Shown here: positions 1 through 9,851 of the stretch, piece after piece
How positions within the stretch are numbered: position 1 is the first letter of the stretch
Layout of the letters: the number at the start of each line of letters is the position of its first letter
NCBI GenBank assembly: GCA_021822495.1
Contig: JAKAQO010000002.1
Coordinates: 208,667 to 272,666, forward strand
DNA from: a bacterium
Lineage (GTDB): Bacteria > Elusimicrobiota > Elusimicrobia > UBA1565 > UBA9628
Direction: 5' to 3'
Length of the DNA: 64,000 nt
Program-made: the position numbers and the translations under genes
The notes under the pieces: model-generated
Told to the model about the DNA's origin: nothing
Seen by the model: the letters and a program-made list of their open reading frames with translations, nothing else
The model's database searches: none

Positions 1-562
1 CGGCTTGGATACATTCGATTGTATCTTTTCCGAGCGCTCTTTTTGGCTTTTTGACTTGGACTAAAGGAAGCTTCGCCGTTTTTTCTTTCAGCGCCCACGC
101 GGTCATGTTAGGGCCCGCCAAAATCGCGCCTCCCAAATAGACGGAATCAGCGGAAACACAATCAAAAGTCGTCGCCGTTCCAAAATCAATGACCACGGCT
201 GGAAGACCATGAATTTCTTTGGCCGCCAAGGCATTAAGAACGCGATCGGCCCCCACCTCACCATAATTTTTCACGTTAAAACGAAGGCCCAAGGGCGACT
301 GGGAACTGACCTGAATCGGGGAAACCCCAAAAGCGCCTTTAATAGCCTTACGAATTTTAAAATCCAAGGGCGGGACCACGCTTCCAAAAACGGCCGCGTC
401 AACCGTCACGCGATTTTTTCTCGCCCCTTGGGAAAATCTTTTGACCCAATCTTTTAAAGAAAGTTTTGGAGAACTTGGGTATTCCCAGCGAGCGACAAGG
501 CGCCCTCTTTCGAAGGCGCCTGCCGTCACGCTGGTATTTCCAACATCGAGGGCCAACAACAT
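1..562 (-). CDS. coaX: Type III pantothenate kinase, 3' part outside the window
   Basis: Phosphorylates pantothenate in the first step of coenzyme A synthesis. Reading the minus strand from the ATG at 562 gives about 187 codons with no stop before the window edge, so the C-terminus is missing. The N-terminus reads MLLALDVGNTSVTAGAF, the phosphate-binding loop of the ASKHA fold in CoaX. Further on come GADRVLNA and DFGTATTFD, the pantothenate-site and second phosphate motifs of the type III family. It follows mdh by 11 bases and closes an operon that consumes CoA thioesters, a sensible neighbour but not proof of co-regulation. Identity rests on family motifs seen directly. Confidence 0.93.
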   Translation of the reverse strand, partial: MLLALDVGNTSVTAGAFERGRLVARWEYPSSPKLSLKDWVKRFSQGARKNRVTVDAAVFGSVVPPLDFKIRKAIKGAFGVSPIQVSSQSPLGLRFNVKNYGEVGADRVLNALAAKEIHGLPAVVIDFGTATTFDCVSADSVYLGGAILAGPNMTAWALKEKTAKLPLVQVKKPKRALGKDTIECIQA

Positions 563-573
563 TGAAACGGGTC

Positions 574-1503
574 TTATTTCAAAGCTGCCGCCAAGTCTTT
601 CACCGCCGAGGCTGATTTCTGAAGCGCCGCTTTTTCCTCGTGAGTGAGCTCGAGCTTAATAATCTCTTCGATTCCTTGAGTCCCTAATTTAACGGGAACG
701 CCGACAAACACGCCCTCGATTCCGTATTCTCCTTGAAGGTAAGCCGCGCAAGGAATAATTTTATGCTTGTCTTTCAAAATCGCCTCGACCATTTCAGCCG
801 CTGAAGCCGACGGCGCGTAATAAGCCGAACCGGTTTTGAGGAGCTTTACGATTTCAGCTCCGCCGTCCCGGGTTCTCTGAATGATGGCGTCCATCTTGTC
901 CTTGGCGATAAATTCAGAAACCGGAATCCCCGCGACCGTCGAAAACCGGGGCATGGGAACCATCGTGTCTCCGTGTCCACCCAAGACCATGGCATGAACG
1001 TTTTCGGCGGAAACGTTCAAAGCGTCCGCGATAAAAAAGCGCATCCGGGCGGAATCCAAAGCCCCCGCCATTCCGATGACGCGATGTTTAGGAAATTTGG
1101 AGGTTTTAAGCGCGACTTGACACATCGCGTCCAGGGGATTGGAAACGATAATCAAAATCGCGTTCGGAGAATATTTCGCGATTTCCTGCGTCACGTTTTG
1201 GACGATCCCGGCATTGATGTTTAAAAGATCGTCGCGGCTCATGCCGGGCTTTCTCGGAACGCCGGCCGTGATAACGACGACATCGGAATTCTTAGTCGGC
1301 TCATAGGTCGTGGCTCCAGTGATTTTCGAGTCATAACCGTAAATCGGAGAAGACTCCATCAAATCAAGGGCCTTTCCCGCGGGCATCCCCTCGGTTTGAG
1401 GAATGTCAACCAAAACCACATCTCCCAATTCCATCTCCGCGAGTCTCTGGGCGAGACTGGCTCCGACATTTCCGGATCCGACGACCGTCATTTTTTTTCG
1501 CAT
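574..1503 (-). CDS. mdh: Malate dehydrogenase (LDH-like type)
   Basis: Interconverts malate and oxaloacetate with NAD(H). The protein is 309 residues, the usual length for the LDH-like MDH group. The N-terminal Rossmann loop is [14 protein letters not shown] follows at the end of the second strand, and [14 protein letters not shown] gives the substrate-loop arginines in MDH form (an LDH would have Gln in place of the first Arg). The catalytic His lies in GGHGDTMVP near residue 175. The ATG at 1503 has a GGAG-type ribosome site. It lies 17 bases after the carboxyltransferase gene, joining succinate-level products of the methylmalonyl pathway to oxaloacetate. Confidence 0.95.
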   Translation of the reverse strand: MRKKMTVVGSGNVGASLAQRLAEMELGDVVLVDIPQTEGMPAGKALDLMESSPIYGYDSKITGATTYEPTKNSDVVVITAGVPRKPGMSRDDLLNINAGIVQNVTQEIAKYSPNAILIIVSNPLDAMCQVALKTSKFPKHRVIGMAGALDSARMRFFIADALNVSAENVHAMVLGGHGDTMVPMPRFSTVAGIPVSEFIAKDKMDAIIQRTRDGGAEIVKLLKTGSAYYAPSASAAEMVEAILKDKHKIIPCAAYLQGEYGIEGVFVGVPVKLGTQGIEEIIKLELTHEEKAALQKSASAVKDLAAALK

Positions 1504-1520
1504 AATAAGTCTCCTTGTTT

Positions 1521-3095
1521 TTATAGCGGCATATTGCCGTGCTTCTTTTTGACTCCTTCCACTTTTTTATTTTTGAGGAAGCGCAAAGCGCGAATGACCT
1601 TTTGGCGAGTTTGAGAGGCGACAATCACCTCATCCACGTATCCGCGGCTGGCCGCCTGATAGGGAGAAGCGAACTCCTCCCGATAAGCTTTCAAAAGCTC
1701 TTCCCGGCGCTTGTTCGGATCGGGAGCGCGTTTGATCTCATCTTTAAAAAGGATGTCCACCGCCCCTTGCGGACCCATGACCGCGATTTCAGCCGAAGGC
1801 CAGGCGAAATTAAGGTCCCCGTGAATATGCTTGGAACTCATAACGTCATACGCCCCGCCGTAAGCCTTTCGCAGGATAACGGTCACTTTTGGAACCGTCG
1901 CCTCGCAATAGGCGTAAAGAAGTTTCGCGCCTCTTCTAATAATTCCTCCGTGCTCCTGATCGATGCCCGGCCAATAGCCGGGAACATCCACCAGTGTCAC
2001 AATGGGAAGGTTAAAAGCGTCGCAAAAGCGAACAAAGCGAGATCCCTTTTCGCTTGCTGAAATATCGAGAGCTCCGGACAAAACCCCCGGATTATTGGCG
2101 ACAAGACCCGCGACTTCCCCGTTTAAGCGGATAAAACCGACCACTAAATTCCGCGCAAAGCCGCGATGAACTTCCAGAAATTGCCGGCTGTCGGCCAATT
2201 CTCGAATCACTTCATGGATGGAATAGGATTTTTTAGGATCCATTTCGGCCACTTCGTCAAAAAAAGGGCTCACCCGGTTGGGATCATCCGACGGCAAAAC
2301 CGAAGGCGGTTTTTCCCCCGCGTTTTGGGGGAGATATTCCAAGAGTTCCCGAATCTGCCGAAAACAATCTTGTTCGCTTCCAGCCACAAAATGGGAAACC
2401 CCAGATTTTTGGCCGTGGGTCTCGGCCCCTCCCAAGGTCTCAAAATCGCACACCTCCCCGGTGGCAGACTTGACGACATCCGGACCCGTGATGAACATAT
2501 GGCTGATTCCGTCGACCATGAAAACAAAATCCGTCAAGGCCGGAGAATAAACCGCGCCGCCCGCGCAAGGACCCATAATCGCTGAAATCTGGGGAATCAC
2601 TCCGGAGGACTCAACATTCCGGTAAAAAATTTCGGCATATCCGCCAAGAGCCTCGACTCCTTCTTGAATGCGGGCGCCCCCCGAATCGCAAAGCCCAATG
2701 ACGGGAATTCCGGATTCCAAGGCAATATCCATCACCTTGCAAATTTTTCGGGCGTGAGCGAGCCCCAAGGTTCCGCCCGCGACCGTAAAATCCTGAGAGA
2801 AAACGCAAACCGGACGGCCATGAATGCGGCCAAAGCCGGTAATCACGCCGTCGGCCGGAAAATATTTTTTATCCAGACCAAACTCTCGCGCGCGCTTTTC
2901 GACTAATAAATCCAACTCTTCAAAAGAATCGTCATCTAAAAGAAGGTCCAGCCTTTCCCGGGCGGTCAATTTCCCTTTCTCTTTATGCGCCTTTTCCCGC
3001 TCGGGCCCGCCGCCCGACATCGCGCGCTTCTGGCGGCTCTCCAAGGCCTTGGTCTTGGGTGAGATTCTGGAATCCTCGACAAATTCGTTATTCAT
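1521..3095 (-). CDS. Acyl-CoA carboxyltransferase (propionyl-CoA carboxylase beta / methylmalonyl-CoA decarboxylase alpha type)
   Basis: Moves a carboxyl group between biotin and propionyl-CoA/methylmalonyl-CoA. From the ATG at 3095 it is 524 residues, normal for PccB/MmdA. The frame opens further upstream, but this ATG overlaps the epimerase stop by 8 bases and gives the normal family N-terminus (alternating KxxALE...[16 protein letters not shown]). Oxyanion glycine pairs GGA are seen in [11 protein letters not shown] and [13 protein letters not shown] in the N-half, and [13 protein letters not shown] in the C-half. No biotin carboxylase, biotin carrier or membrane decarboxylase subunit is in the window, so direction (carboxylase or decarboxylase) cannot be settled. 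Confidence 0.9.
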   Translation of the reverse strand: MNNEFVEDSRISPKTKALESRQKRAMSGGGPEREKAHKEKGKLTARERLDLLLDDDSFEELDLLVEKRAREFGLDKKYFPADGVITGFGRIHGRPVCVFSQDFTVAGGTLGLAHARKICKVMDIALESGIPVIGLCDSGGARIQEGVEALGGYAEIFYRNVESSGVIPQISAIMGPCAGGAVYSPALTDFVFMVDGISHMFITGPDVVKSATGEVCDFETLGGAETHGQKSGVSHFVAGSEQDCFRQIRELLEYLPQNAGEKPPSVLPSDDPNRVSPFFDEVAEMDPKKSYSIHEVIRELADSRQFLEVHRGFARNLVVGFIRLNGEVAGLVANNPGVLSGALDISASEKGSRFVRFCDAFNLPIVTLVDVPGYWPGIDQEHGGIIRRGAKLLYAYCEATVPKVTVILRKAYGGAYDVMSSKHIHGDLNFAWPSAEIAVMGPQGAVDILFKDEIKRAPDPNKRREELLKAYREEFASPYQAASRGYVDEVIVASQTRQKVIRALRFLKNKKVEGVKKKHGNMPL

Positions 3096-3486
3096 GGGGC
3101 TCCACAAGTTCAATGAGAGTATTCTGGGTTCCCTTGGGATTGAGGAAACAAACCTTGTGTCCGCGCGCGCCAATTCGAGGACGCGCATCAATCAAGGGAA
3201 ACCCTAGATTTTTTAGTTCTTCCATCTTTTCGGAAATCCGGGAAGTCTCGAAAGCCAGGTGATGAAGGCCCGGCCCTCTTTTTTCGATAAAACGCGCGAC
3301 CACGCTATCGGGGCTCGTCGCCTCCAAAAGTTCCAGAAAAGTCTCCCCCGCCTTTAAAAACGCCACCCGCACCTTTTGACTGGGAACCTCTTCTTCGGAA
3401 AAAATCTCAAGACCAAGGGCCTTTCGGTAAAACGCCGCGGAATCTTGAATTGAATGGACCGCGATGCCGATATGTTCCAGTTTCAT
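3088..3486 (-). CDS. mce: Methylmalonyl-CoA epimerase
   Basis: Converts (S)- to (R)-methylmalonyl-CoA. It has 132 residues and the VOC (glyoxalase) fold: [12 protein letters not shown] with the first metal His near residue 5, ATSPDSVVARFIEKRGPGLHHLAF with the middle metal His, and a terminal LIELVEP with the last metal Glu. It starts at the ATG at 3486, overlapping the meaB stop by 4 bases, and ends inside the start of the carboxyltransferase gene, so the three genes are probably translationally coupled. Length and motif order match the family throughout. Confidence 0.95.
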   Translation of the reverse strand: MKLEHIGIAVHSIQDSAAFYRKALGLEIFSEEEVPSQKVRVAFLKAGETFLELLEATSPDSVVARFIEKRGPGLHHLAFETSRISEKMEELKNLGFPLIDARPRIGARGHKVCFLNPKGTQNTLIELVEPHE

Positions 3487-4487
3487 TTTAAAATTTCAGA
3501 CGCCAAATCTACTAAATTCATTTTATGATCGACCAAGTCTTCAATATCTTTTTCCGAGACCTTGCTTAAAAAATCACGGTAAAGCCGTCTGGAGACGTAG
3601 AGAGACAATTCTTCCCGGCACTGGTTTTTAAGACGCCTCCGTCCCTCGGAGGTTTCTTTCAAATATTTTTCATGTCGGTCTAAAGACTCAAGGAGAGGCT
3701 CAAGCCCCTCTCCATCACGCGCAGACGCCGCCAAAACCGGAGGCTCCCAAGCTCGAGGCTCTTTTGTTTCGACGAGAACGCCAGCATCCAGACCGCCATG
3801 ATGAAGACGTTCTTGGACAGACAACGACCTCGCTTGCCCCAAACCCAAAGCCGCGCGAATGTCGGAGACCGCCTTATCTTTTCCTTCTAAGTCCGCTTTA
3901 TTGACCACGAATAAATCTCCGATTTCCATGACTCCGGCCTTCATCGCCTGAATTTCATCTCCCAACTGCGGGGTTGTCACATAAACGACGGTATCGGCCG
4001 CGCGCGCAATGGCCACTTCATCTTGACCGATGCCAACTGTTTCAATCAAAATCTTATCGCATCCATAGGCTTCGAGAACATGGATTTGGGAAAAAATGGT
4101 GCCGGAAAGCCCGCCTACCATCCCCCGGGAGGCGATCGAACGGATAAAAACTCCCGTATCCCCGATATGCTCTTGAATGCGCAAGCGATCTCCCAAAAAC
4201 GAACCGCCTGAAATCGGACTGGAAGGGTCCACCGCGAGCATTCCCACTTTTAAATTTCGCTTGCGGTAAAGAGAAATGAGTCGCGAGGATAAGGACGATT
4301 TTCCCACGCCCGGCGGGCCGCAAAGCCCGATTTTTTGCGCGCGGCCTAAATCCTTAAAAAAAGCCCGCAAAATTTCATCGGCTTCTTTCTGTCCATCCGC
4401 CGCCAAGGTCAGGGCTCTTGAAACCGAAACCAAATCTCCGCGCTTGACGCCTTCGATGGCGTCGGAAACCTTGCTATTTTTTTTCAA
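3483..4487 (-). CDS. meaB: Methylmalonyl-CoA mutase-associated GTPase MeaB (ArgK family)
   Basis: G-protein chaperone that guards B12 loading and reactivation of methylmalonyl-CoA mutase. It has 334 residues. The P-loop is [10 protein letters not shown] near residue 59; [12 protein letters not shown] carries the MeaB switch region and VVNKAD is the guanine-specificity NKxD motif. The frame begins with a TTG at 4487, overlapping mcmA2 by 14 bases; no in-frame ATG precedes the conserved N-terminal helix, so TTG is the likely start. Its position directly after the B12-binding subunit fits its role. Confidence 0.95.
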   Translation of the reverse strand: MKKNSKVSDAIEGVKRGDLVSVSRALTLAADGQKEADEILRAFFKDLGRAQKIGLCGPPGVGKSSLSSRLISLYRKRNLKVGMLAVDPSSPISGGSFLGDRLRIQEHIGDTGVFIRSIASRGMVGGLSGTIFSQIHVLEAYGCDKILIETVGIGQDEVAIARAADTVVYVTTPQLGDEIQAMKAGVMEIGDLFVVNKADLEGKDKAVSDIRAALGLGQARSLSVQERLHHGGLDAGVLVETKEPRAWEPPVLAASARDGEGLEPLLESLDRHEKYLKETSEGRRRLKNQCREELSLYVSRRLYRDFLSKVSEKDIEDLVDHKMNLVDLASEILK

Positions 4488-4902
4488 GTCTTTCTCTCAA
4501 ATAACCGACAATAGAAGAAAGCGGAGTCCCGGGGCCAAAGACTTGATCGACGCCTTGTTTTTTCAGTTTGGCCACATCCTCATCCGGAATAATTCCGCCG
4601 CCGAAAACGACGACATCCTCCAAGCCTTCTTTTTTCAAAAGCCGAACGACTTCCGGAAAAAGAGTCATGTGCGCCCCCGACAAAAGAGACAAGCCGACCG
4701 CGCTCACGTCTTCCTGAAGAGCGGCATTCGCGATCATCTCCGGAGTCTGTCGGATGCCGGTATAAATGACTTCAAAACCGGCGTCTCTAAGAGCCCGCAC
4801 GATGACCTTGGCCCCCCGATCATGCCCGTCCAGACCAGGTTTCGCGATCAAAACGCGATGAGGCCTCAAATTTGACTCCTGAACATTTCCCGCTTTCACC
4901 AT
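4474..4902 (-). CDS. mcmA2: Methylmalonyl-CoA mutase, separate B12-binding subunit
   Basis: Binds adenosylcobalamin and completes the mutase with the large chain encoded at 7763-9337. It is 142 residues, the size of a stand-alone B12-binding domain. DGHDRG at residues 25-30 is the DxHxxG motif whose His27 coordinates cobalt; GLSLLSGAH and FGGGIIP are the SxL and GG motifs cradling the nucleotide tail. Start ATG at 4902 has a GGAGGG ribosome site 4 bases upstream. The large and small chains are separated in the DNA by pilB and a GAF-HD gene, which is unusual. Confidence 0.95.
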   Translation of the reverse strand: MVKAGNVQESNLRPHRVLIAKPGLDGHDRGAKVIVRALRDAGFEVIYTGIRQTPEMIANAALQEDVSAVGLSLLSGAHMTLFPEVVRLLKKEGLEDVVVFGGGIIPDEDVAKLKKQGVDQVFGPGTPLSSIVGYLRERLEKK

Positions 4903-5978
4903 ATTCCCTCCGGATTTTCCATTAAATGAATAAACGCCTCCACAACGCGCGGATCAAAAGCCGTTCCCGAACCTTCCTTGGCCTCTTTAAGGGCTCGCAC
5001 ATAAACTTCATCTTTTGTTTGGCCGGACATGCGCAGTTCCTCAACGGCTTCAACCAAGCCCAAAATTCTCGCGCCCAGGCAAATTTCTTCTCCCTTGGCT
5101 CCGCTAGGAAAACCCGTCCCGTCAAATTTTTCATGGTGCTGACTGATCATGGGAATGGCCGCGCTCAACATCTTGATTCCTTCCAACATTCGAATGGAAA
5201 ATTCCGGATGCATGGACTCCATCGGCCGTTCCACTCCCCACAAATCCAAAAGCCGCGGATTTTTTAAAGCGAGATAGCCCATGTCATGCAAAAGCCCCGC
5301 GTAATAAAGCGCGCGATAATCCTGCCCCTCAAGCTCTAACTCCCGCCCAATCGCACAGGCCAGGCGCGCCGATCTCTCAGGATGCCCGAACATGGACGGG
5401 CGAACGCTCTCAACGCAGGAAATGAGTATCTCAAGAACATTGGCGAAAAAGTTTTTCTGCTCGGTCAAAATTTTTGTGTTAATCACCGACAAAGAAGCCA
5501 GGGAAGCCAGGCTTGAAAGAATCTTGACGTCTTCTTCTGTATAAACGCCCTCGCATTTATTGAGGACCTCAAGAACGCCGACGACTTCGTTTTGAAAAAG
5601 CATCGGAACGCAAACCAAAGAGCGGGTTTGAAAACCGGAAGCATGATCAAAGCGGCCTAAAAAGCGCGGATCGGACTTGGGATCGTTGATGAGTTCAGGC
5701 TTTTTGGTTTGAGCGACCGCCCCCGCAATCCCTTGACCGACCGGTAAGGTCATGGTTTTAAGGGTGCGGCTCCCTTCGCCGGAGGCGACGCGAAAATAAA
5801 GATTTTTCTTATCTTCCGTTAAAAGTAAAATAGAACTGGCCTCGGAATTAGACAGTCGTTCCGCGGCTTTCCCGATTTTTTCAAGCAAATCGTCCAAATC
5901 AACCGCGCTGCCGAAATTTTTCGCAATCTCGAAAATCTCAGTTCCAACAAGAGGAGAAGACTCCATTTCTTTAGTCAT
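4896..5978 (-). CDS. GAF domain plus HD-GYP-like phosphohydrolase
   Basis: Predicted cyclic-dinucleotide phosphodiesterase or signalling hydrolase in the cytoplasm. Residues about 10-165 form a GAF domain ([21 protein letters not shown] is a typical GAF stretch). Residues about 185-355 form the HD domain: metal motif [10 protein letters not shown], then HPEFSIRML, then [14 protein letters not shown], which is the HD-GYP signature with Phe where Tyr is standard. The ATG at 5978 overlaps the pilB stop by 8 bases; a TTG at 5987 and an ATG at 5966 are alternatives. Coupling to pilB, whose family often binds c-di-GMP through its N-terminal domain, suggests c-di-GMP control of pili or secretion. 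Substrate is inferred, not shown. Confidence 0.85.
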   Translation of the reverse strand: MTKEMESSPLVGTEIFEIAKNFGSAVDLDDLLEKIGKAAERLSNSEASSILLLTEDKKNLYFRVASGEGSRTLKTMTLPVGQGIAGAVAQTKKPELINDPKSDPRFLGRFDHASGFQTRSLVCVPMLFQNEVVGVLEVLNKCEGVYTEEDVKILSSLASLASLSVINTKILTEQKNFFANVLEILISCVESVRPSMFGHPERSARLACAIGRELELEGQDYRALYYAGLLHDMGYLALKNPRLLDLWGVERPMESMHPEFSIRMLEGIKMLSAAIPMISQHHEKFDGTGFPSGAKGEEICLGARILGLVEAVEELRMSGQTKDEVYVRALKEAKEGSGTAFDPRVVEAFIHLMENPEGIW

Positions 5979-7773
5979 TATCCTCAACCCCTCCCAAAAC
6001 TTCTCGAACCGTCGTAAGACCCGTCTTCACTTTCTCAAGACCGTCTTGAACCAAGGTCTTTAAGCCCTCTTTAACGGCTTCTTGCCGGATCAAATCAGCC
6101 GGAGACTCTCGAAGAGCCAAGGACTTGAGATTATCCGACATCAACAAAAGTTCATGAAGCCCCAAACGTCCTTTGAAACCCAGGCTGTTGCAAGCCGAAC
6201 ACTTCGCCCCTCCAATGGGAGGCCCGTAAAGTTGAATCTTGAGAGGCAAATTAACGCCGTGATCTTTAAACACCCGCATTTCTTCGGCGGTAGGCTCATG
6301 CGGAATCTTGCACTCCGGACAAAGGCGGCGAGACAACCTTTGCGCCAACACCGCTTTAATCGTGGTCGCGACCATGAAAGAAGGAATCCCCATCTCAATG
6401 AGGCGCAGAATCGCGGCGATGGAATCATTCGTATGAATGGTCGAAAAAACCAGGTGTCCGGTCATGGCCGCTTCCATGGCAATTTTAGCCGTTTCCTCAT
6501 CCCGGATTTCGCCGACCATGATCACGTCCGGGTCGAGTCTCAAAAACGAACGCAAAGCCGAGGCGAAATCGAATTTCTTGCCTTCTCCCAGTTTAATATC
6601 CGGATTGACGGGAACCTGAACGATGCCGTCAAGATTGTATTCGACCGGATTTTCGGCGGTTAAAATTTTAATGTCCGGGCGATTAATGTAATTGAGCGCG
6701 GCGTAAAGAGTCGTCGATTTTCCCGAACCCGTAGGCCCGCTGAGCAAAACGAGTCCATAATTCTTCTTCCCGCCGATTCCTTTTAAAATACCCGTGAATT
6801 TTTCCAACGTCTCGGGCAAAAAGCCCATTTTCTGGATATCCACTTGGACCGCCTTGCGGTCTAAAATTCGCATAACGCAAGATTCGCCGTAAACGGTCGG
6901 CACCATCTCGACTCGAAACTCCAAGGGGCGCCCTTCCGCCAACACTTGAATGCGGCCTGATTGAGGAACCCGGCGCTCAGTGATATTCATCGAGTTGGTC
7001 ATGATCTTAATTTTCGCGGAAATGGCGTTCCGATAATTCCACGGAACCGTAAAAGGCCCCGGAACCAGCGTTCCATCCACGCGGTAGCGAACAAGAATTT
7101 TCGAGCTTTTTCCCGCGGGGTCCTCAAAAGGTTCGATGTGGATATCCGAAGCCCTTAACGACACCGCCGTCAAAATAATGGCGTTGACGATTTTCTCGAT
7201 TTCCGGAGCGTCGGCGTCGATTTCAGCGATATCGGAACGGGGAGCGTCAAGGCCGAATCCTTCCGCATTTTGTTCGACCACCACCTCTTTGTTGACCATT
7301 TCGGCCACCATTCGATTGACGGCCTCGACTTTCCCGTAGATTTTTTCAAAAGCTTTGGAGATATCTTTCGGCAGCGCCAGATGAGGAACAATGTCAAAAC
7401 CCGAGCGCAAAGAAATATCTTCCGCCGCGAAAAAATCCCAGGGATCGGCCATAGCCACTGAAAGAGACTTCCCCTCTTTGGCGAAAGCCACTGATTTATA
7501 ACGCCGGGCCGCGGGCTCGGGAATAATTTTAACGACGGTCTCATCCAACTCGACACTAGGCAAATCGACGCTTTTCACCTGCCACTCTTTTCCCAAGGCT
7601 TCCAGCAGAACTTTTTTTTCAACAAAGCCGCCCTCGGCAAAAGCGTCTAGAAGCGAGACTCCATTGACTCTGGAAAAATTCTCAACCTCCGGAATTTTTC
7701 CGCTCTCAAGGAGCTTGGCTTCCATCAAAATTTCAAAAGCGGACTTTCGCCTGCTCAATCCCCTAACCGCCAT
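5971..7773 (-). CDS. pilB: Type IV pilus assembly / type II secretion ATPase (PilB/GspE)
   Basis: Hexameric cytoplasmic ATPase that powers pilus extension or pseudopilus assembly. About 600 residues. The N-terminal ~150 residues match a T2SSE-N/MshEN-like domain; the motor follows with Walker A GPTGSGKSTTLY, the Asp box, Walker B in VGEIRDEETAKIAMEAAMTGH, and the His box STIHTNDS. A CPEC...CSAC pair of cysteine motifs near residue 500 forms the zinc site of GspE/PilB. The ATG at 7773 has a GGAG ribosome site and overlaps mcmA1 by 11 bases; a TTG at 7785 is less likely. No other pilus gene lies in the window, so the choice between pilus and secretion cannot be made. Confidence 0.92.
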   Translation of the reverse strand: MAVRGLSRRKSAFEILMEAKLLESGKIPEVENFSRVNGVSLLDAFAEGGFVEKKVLLEALGKEWQVKSVDLPSVELDETVVKIIPEPAARRYKSVAFAKEGKSLSVAMADPWDFFAAEDISLRSGFDIVPHLALPKDISKAFEKIYGKVEAVNRMVAEMVNKEVVVEQNAEGFGLDAPRSDIAEIDADAPEIEKIVNAIILTAVSLRASDIHIEPFEDPAGKSSKILVRYRVDGTLVPGPFTVPWNYRNAISAKIKIMTNSMNITERRVPQSGRIQVLAEGRPLEFRVEMVPTVYGESCVMRILDRKAVQVDIQKMGFLPETLEKFTGILKGIGGKKNYGLVLLSGPTGSGKSTTLYAALNYINRPDIKILTAENPVEYNLDGIVQVPVNPDIKLGEGKKFDFASALRSFLRLDPDVIMVGEIRDEETAKIAMEAAMTGHLVFSTIHTNDSIAAILRLIEMGIPSFMVATTIKAVLAQRLSRRLCPECKIPHEPTAEEMRVFKDHGVNLPLKIQLYGPPIGGAKCSACNSLGFKGRLGLHELLLMSDNLKSLALRESPADLIRQEAVKEGLKTLVQDGLEKVKTGLTTVREVLGGVEDND

Positions 7774-9337
7774 GGTGTTCTCCAAAGACCTTTCGCAAAA
7801 CGCCGCAGATTTCGCCTAAACTCGCGCGACTTTCAACGCAAGACAAGATCAATGGAAAAAGATTGTCCTTGCCACAAGCAGCCTCTTCAAGCTCTCCGAG
7901 AGAGCGGCTGGCCGCCTCCTGGTCGCGGGTTTTTTTAAATTTTGAAAGGCGAGAAATGGCTTCTTTTTCAAGTTTCAAAGAAACTTTCAGAATTTTCGTT
8001 TTGGAATCTTTTCCGCCTTCGGCCAAAACATTGACGCCGACAATTTTGCGCTTTCCGCTTTCAATCTCGGATTGATACTGATAAGCCCGGTCGTGAATTT
8101 CTGATTGCGGTTCTCCCTTTTCAATTAATGAAACCATTCCACCCGCCGCGCGAATGGCCTTGATTTTCTCAAAGACTCGACGCTCAATATCATCGGTCAA
8201 TTTTTCAACGGCCCAAGAGCCGCCCACTGGGTCCACCACATCCGGAACGCCGGTCTCATGAGCCAAAATTTGCTGCGTTCTTAGCGCCAAGCGCGCCGAT
8301 TCTTCCGTGGGAAGCCCCAAGGCCTCATCATAAGAATTCGTATGCAGGGATTGCGCGCCGCCTAAAATGGCTGACATGGCCTGGAGAGCAACCCGAACCG
8401 CGTTGTTTTCAGGTTGCTGACTGGTCAAGGTCGAACCGCAGGTCTGAACATGAAAGCGCAAGGACATGGCTTTAGGGTCAGTGGCCCCGTAATCTTCCTT
8501 CATCATTTTGGCCCAAATCCGCCTCGCGGCTCTAAATTTCGCGATTTCCTCAAGAAAATGATTATGACACCCGAAGAAAAAGGCAAGCCTTGTCCCGCAT
8601 TGATCGGCCGAAAGCCCGCGAGAAAGCATTTCTTTCAAATAGACCTCGGCGTTGCCGAAAGTAAAAGCGAGTTCCTGAATGGCGTCAGATCCCGCTTCCC
8701 GAATATGGTAGCCGGAAATCGAGATGGGATGAAATTGCGGGATATGCTTAAACGAATACTCCATCGCGTCCGCCGCGAGCCTCAAAGACGGCTGCGGAGG
8801 ATAGATGTAAGTTCCGCGCGCGAGAAACTCTTTTAAAATATCGTTTTGAAGCGTGCCGCGCAAGGCGGATAAAGCCACGCCTCTTTTTTTCGCCACCGCC
8901 GCGTAAAAAGCGAGGAGCACAATCGCAGTCGCGTTAATGGTCAAGGAAGTCGAGACTTGATCCAAAGGAATTTGGTCGAACAAAGTCTCCATGTCCTCGA
9001 TGGTCCCAATATGAACCCCGGTGCGGCCCACTTCGCCCTTGGACATGGGGGCATCCGCGTCAAAACCCATCTGGGTCGGTAGATCAAAGGCCGTCGAAAG
9101 ACCGGTTTGCCCTTCTTCTAAAAGCCAGCGAAACCTCTGATTGGTTTCTTTCGCCGTTCCAAATCCGGCGTATTGACGCATCGTCCACAAGCGCCCGCGA
9201 TACATATTTTTTTGAATTCCGCGCGTAAACGGATATTCTCCGGCGTTTCCTAAGTCCTTGGGCGGAACATTATCGGGGCCGTAATAACGCTCAATTTCAA
9301 TCCCGGATGGGGTGGTAAACGATAAATCCTCAGTCAT
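7763..9337 (-). CDS. mcmA1: Methylmalonyl-CoA mutase, large catalytic subunit
   Basis: Interconverts methylmalonyl-CoA and succinyl-CoA with a B12 radical; it forms the TIM-barrel chain. It is 524 residues and stops before the B12 domain, which is encoded separately. RQYAGFGTA holds the active-site Tyr near residue 56, PSLRLAAD an Arg near 186, and GYHIREAG the His near 211, the set expected for methylmalonyl-CoA rather than isobutyryl-CoA mutases. The ATG at 9337 has an AAGGAGAG ribosome site and overlaps the HEPN gene upstream by 8 bases. It heads the visible mutase operon. Confidence 0.95.
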   Translation of the reverse strand: MTEDLSFTTPSGIEIERYYGPDNVPPKDLGNAGEYPFTRGIQKNMYRGRLWTMRQYAGFGTAKETNQRFRWLLEEGQTGLSTAFDLPTQMGFDADAPMSKGEVGRTGVHIGTIEDMETLFDQIPLDQVSTSLTINATAIVLLAFYAAVAKKRGVALSALRGTLQNDILKEFLARGTYIYPPQPSLRLAADAMEYSFKHIPQFHPISISGYHIREAGSDAIQELAFTFGNAEVYLKEMLSRGLSADQCGTRLAFFFGCHNHFLEEIAKFRAARRIWAKMMKEDYGATDPKAMSLRFHVQTCGSTLTSQQPENNAVRVALQAMSAILGGAQSLHTNSYDEALGLPTEESARLALRTQQILAHETGVPDVVDPVGGSWAVEKLTDDIERRVFEKIKAIRAAGGMVSLIEKGEPQSEIHDRAYQYQSEIESGKRKIVGVNVLAEGGKDSKTKILKVSLKLEKEAISRLSKFKKTRDQEAASRSLGELEEAACGKDNLFPLILSCVESRASLGEICGVLRKVFGEHHGG

Positions 9338-9851
9338 ATCTTCTCTCCTTAAGCGCTTTCAACAAATCCCGGCAAAGAGAAAACGCTTTCGGCAGGGTTG
9401 GGAATATCGCTTCGGCCGCCTTCTCATTGTAGACGTGAGATAAAAGATTCCTATTGTCTAGCATCTTAAGCCAAAACGGTTCGTCTCCGATGAGGCCTTG
9501 GACAAATGCCTCACGGATCACTCCCTTCGGAGAACTGAGGGAATTGGGAGCGCTCGCCGGCTTCATCTCCAGTTTTAAATTTTCAATTAAGTAGACCCTC
9601 GTGGTCTTCCAAGCCAGCTCCACGCTAAACTCAAACCGCTGCAAGGCCGAGTCGCGGACGATGTCATCGTCGCCACAAGGCCTGGCTAAAACCTCCTCGA
9701 ATTTCGAGACCGCGCGCTCAAAATCGGCCAACATAAGCTCGAAGCGATTATTAAAACGATCCGGGCCCGCCTCCCGGACGACGGAGGCTTTTCCAAAGGC
9801 AACGGGCTTGGCCTTACTGTTCGTAGATGATTTTAATTTTTTTCTTGGCAT
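9330..9851 (-). CDS. HEPN-type nucleotidyltransferase partner (HI0074 family)
   Basis: All-helical partner of the MNT protein encoded just upstream. The conserved domain spans the last ~130 residues, starting near RFELMLADFERAVSKFEE. It ends with DNRNLLSHVYNE, where R-N-x3-H is the HEPN RNase motif (Rx4H). In characterised HEPN/MNT pairs the HEPN protein is a toxin RNase silenced by adenylylation from MNT. The start is unclear: ATG 9851 is used here, with ATGs at 9875 and 9734 possible; the first ~30 residues are Lys/Ser-rich and may not be translated. It overlaps mcmA1 by 8 bases. Confidence 0.82.
   Translation of the reverse strand: MPRKKLKSSTNSKAKPVAFGKASVVREAGPDRFNNRFELMLADFERAVSKFEEVLARPCGDDDIVRDSALQRFEFSVELAWKTTRVYLIENLKLEMKPASAPNSLSSPKGVIREAFVQGLIGDEPFWLKMLDNRNLLSHVYNEKAAEAIFPTLPKAFSLCRDLLKALKERRYD

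Noticed and set aside
29-560. Plus-strand frames at the left edge
   Set aside because: They run opposite to coaX, which shows clear family motifs.
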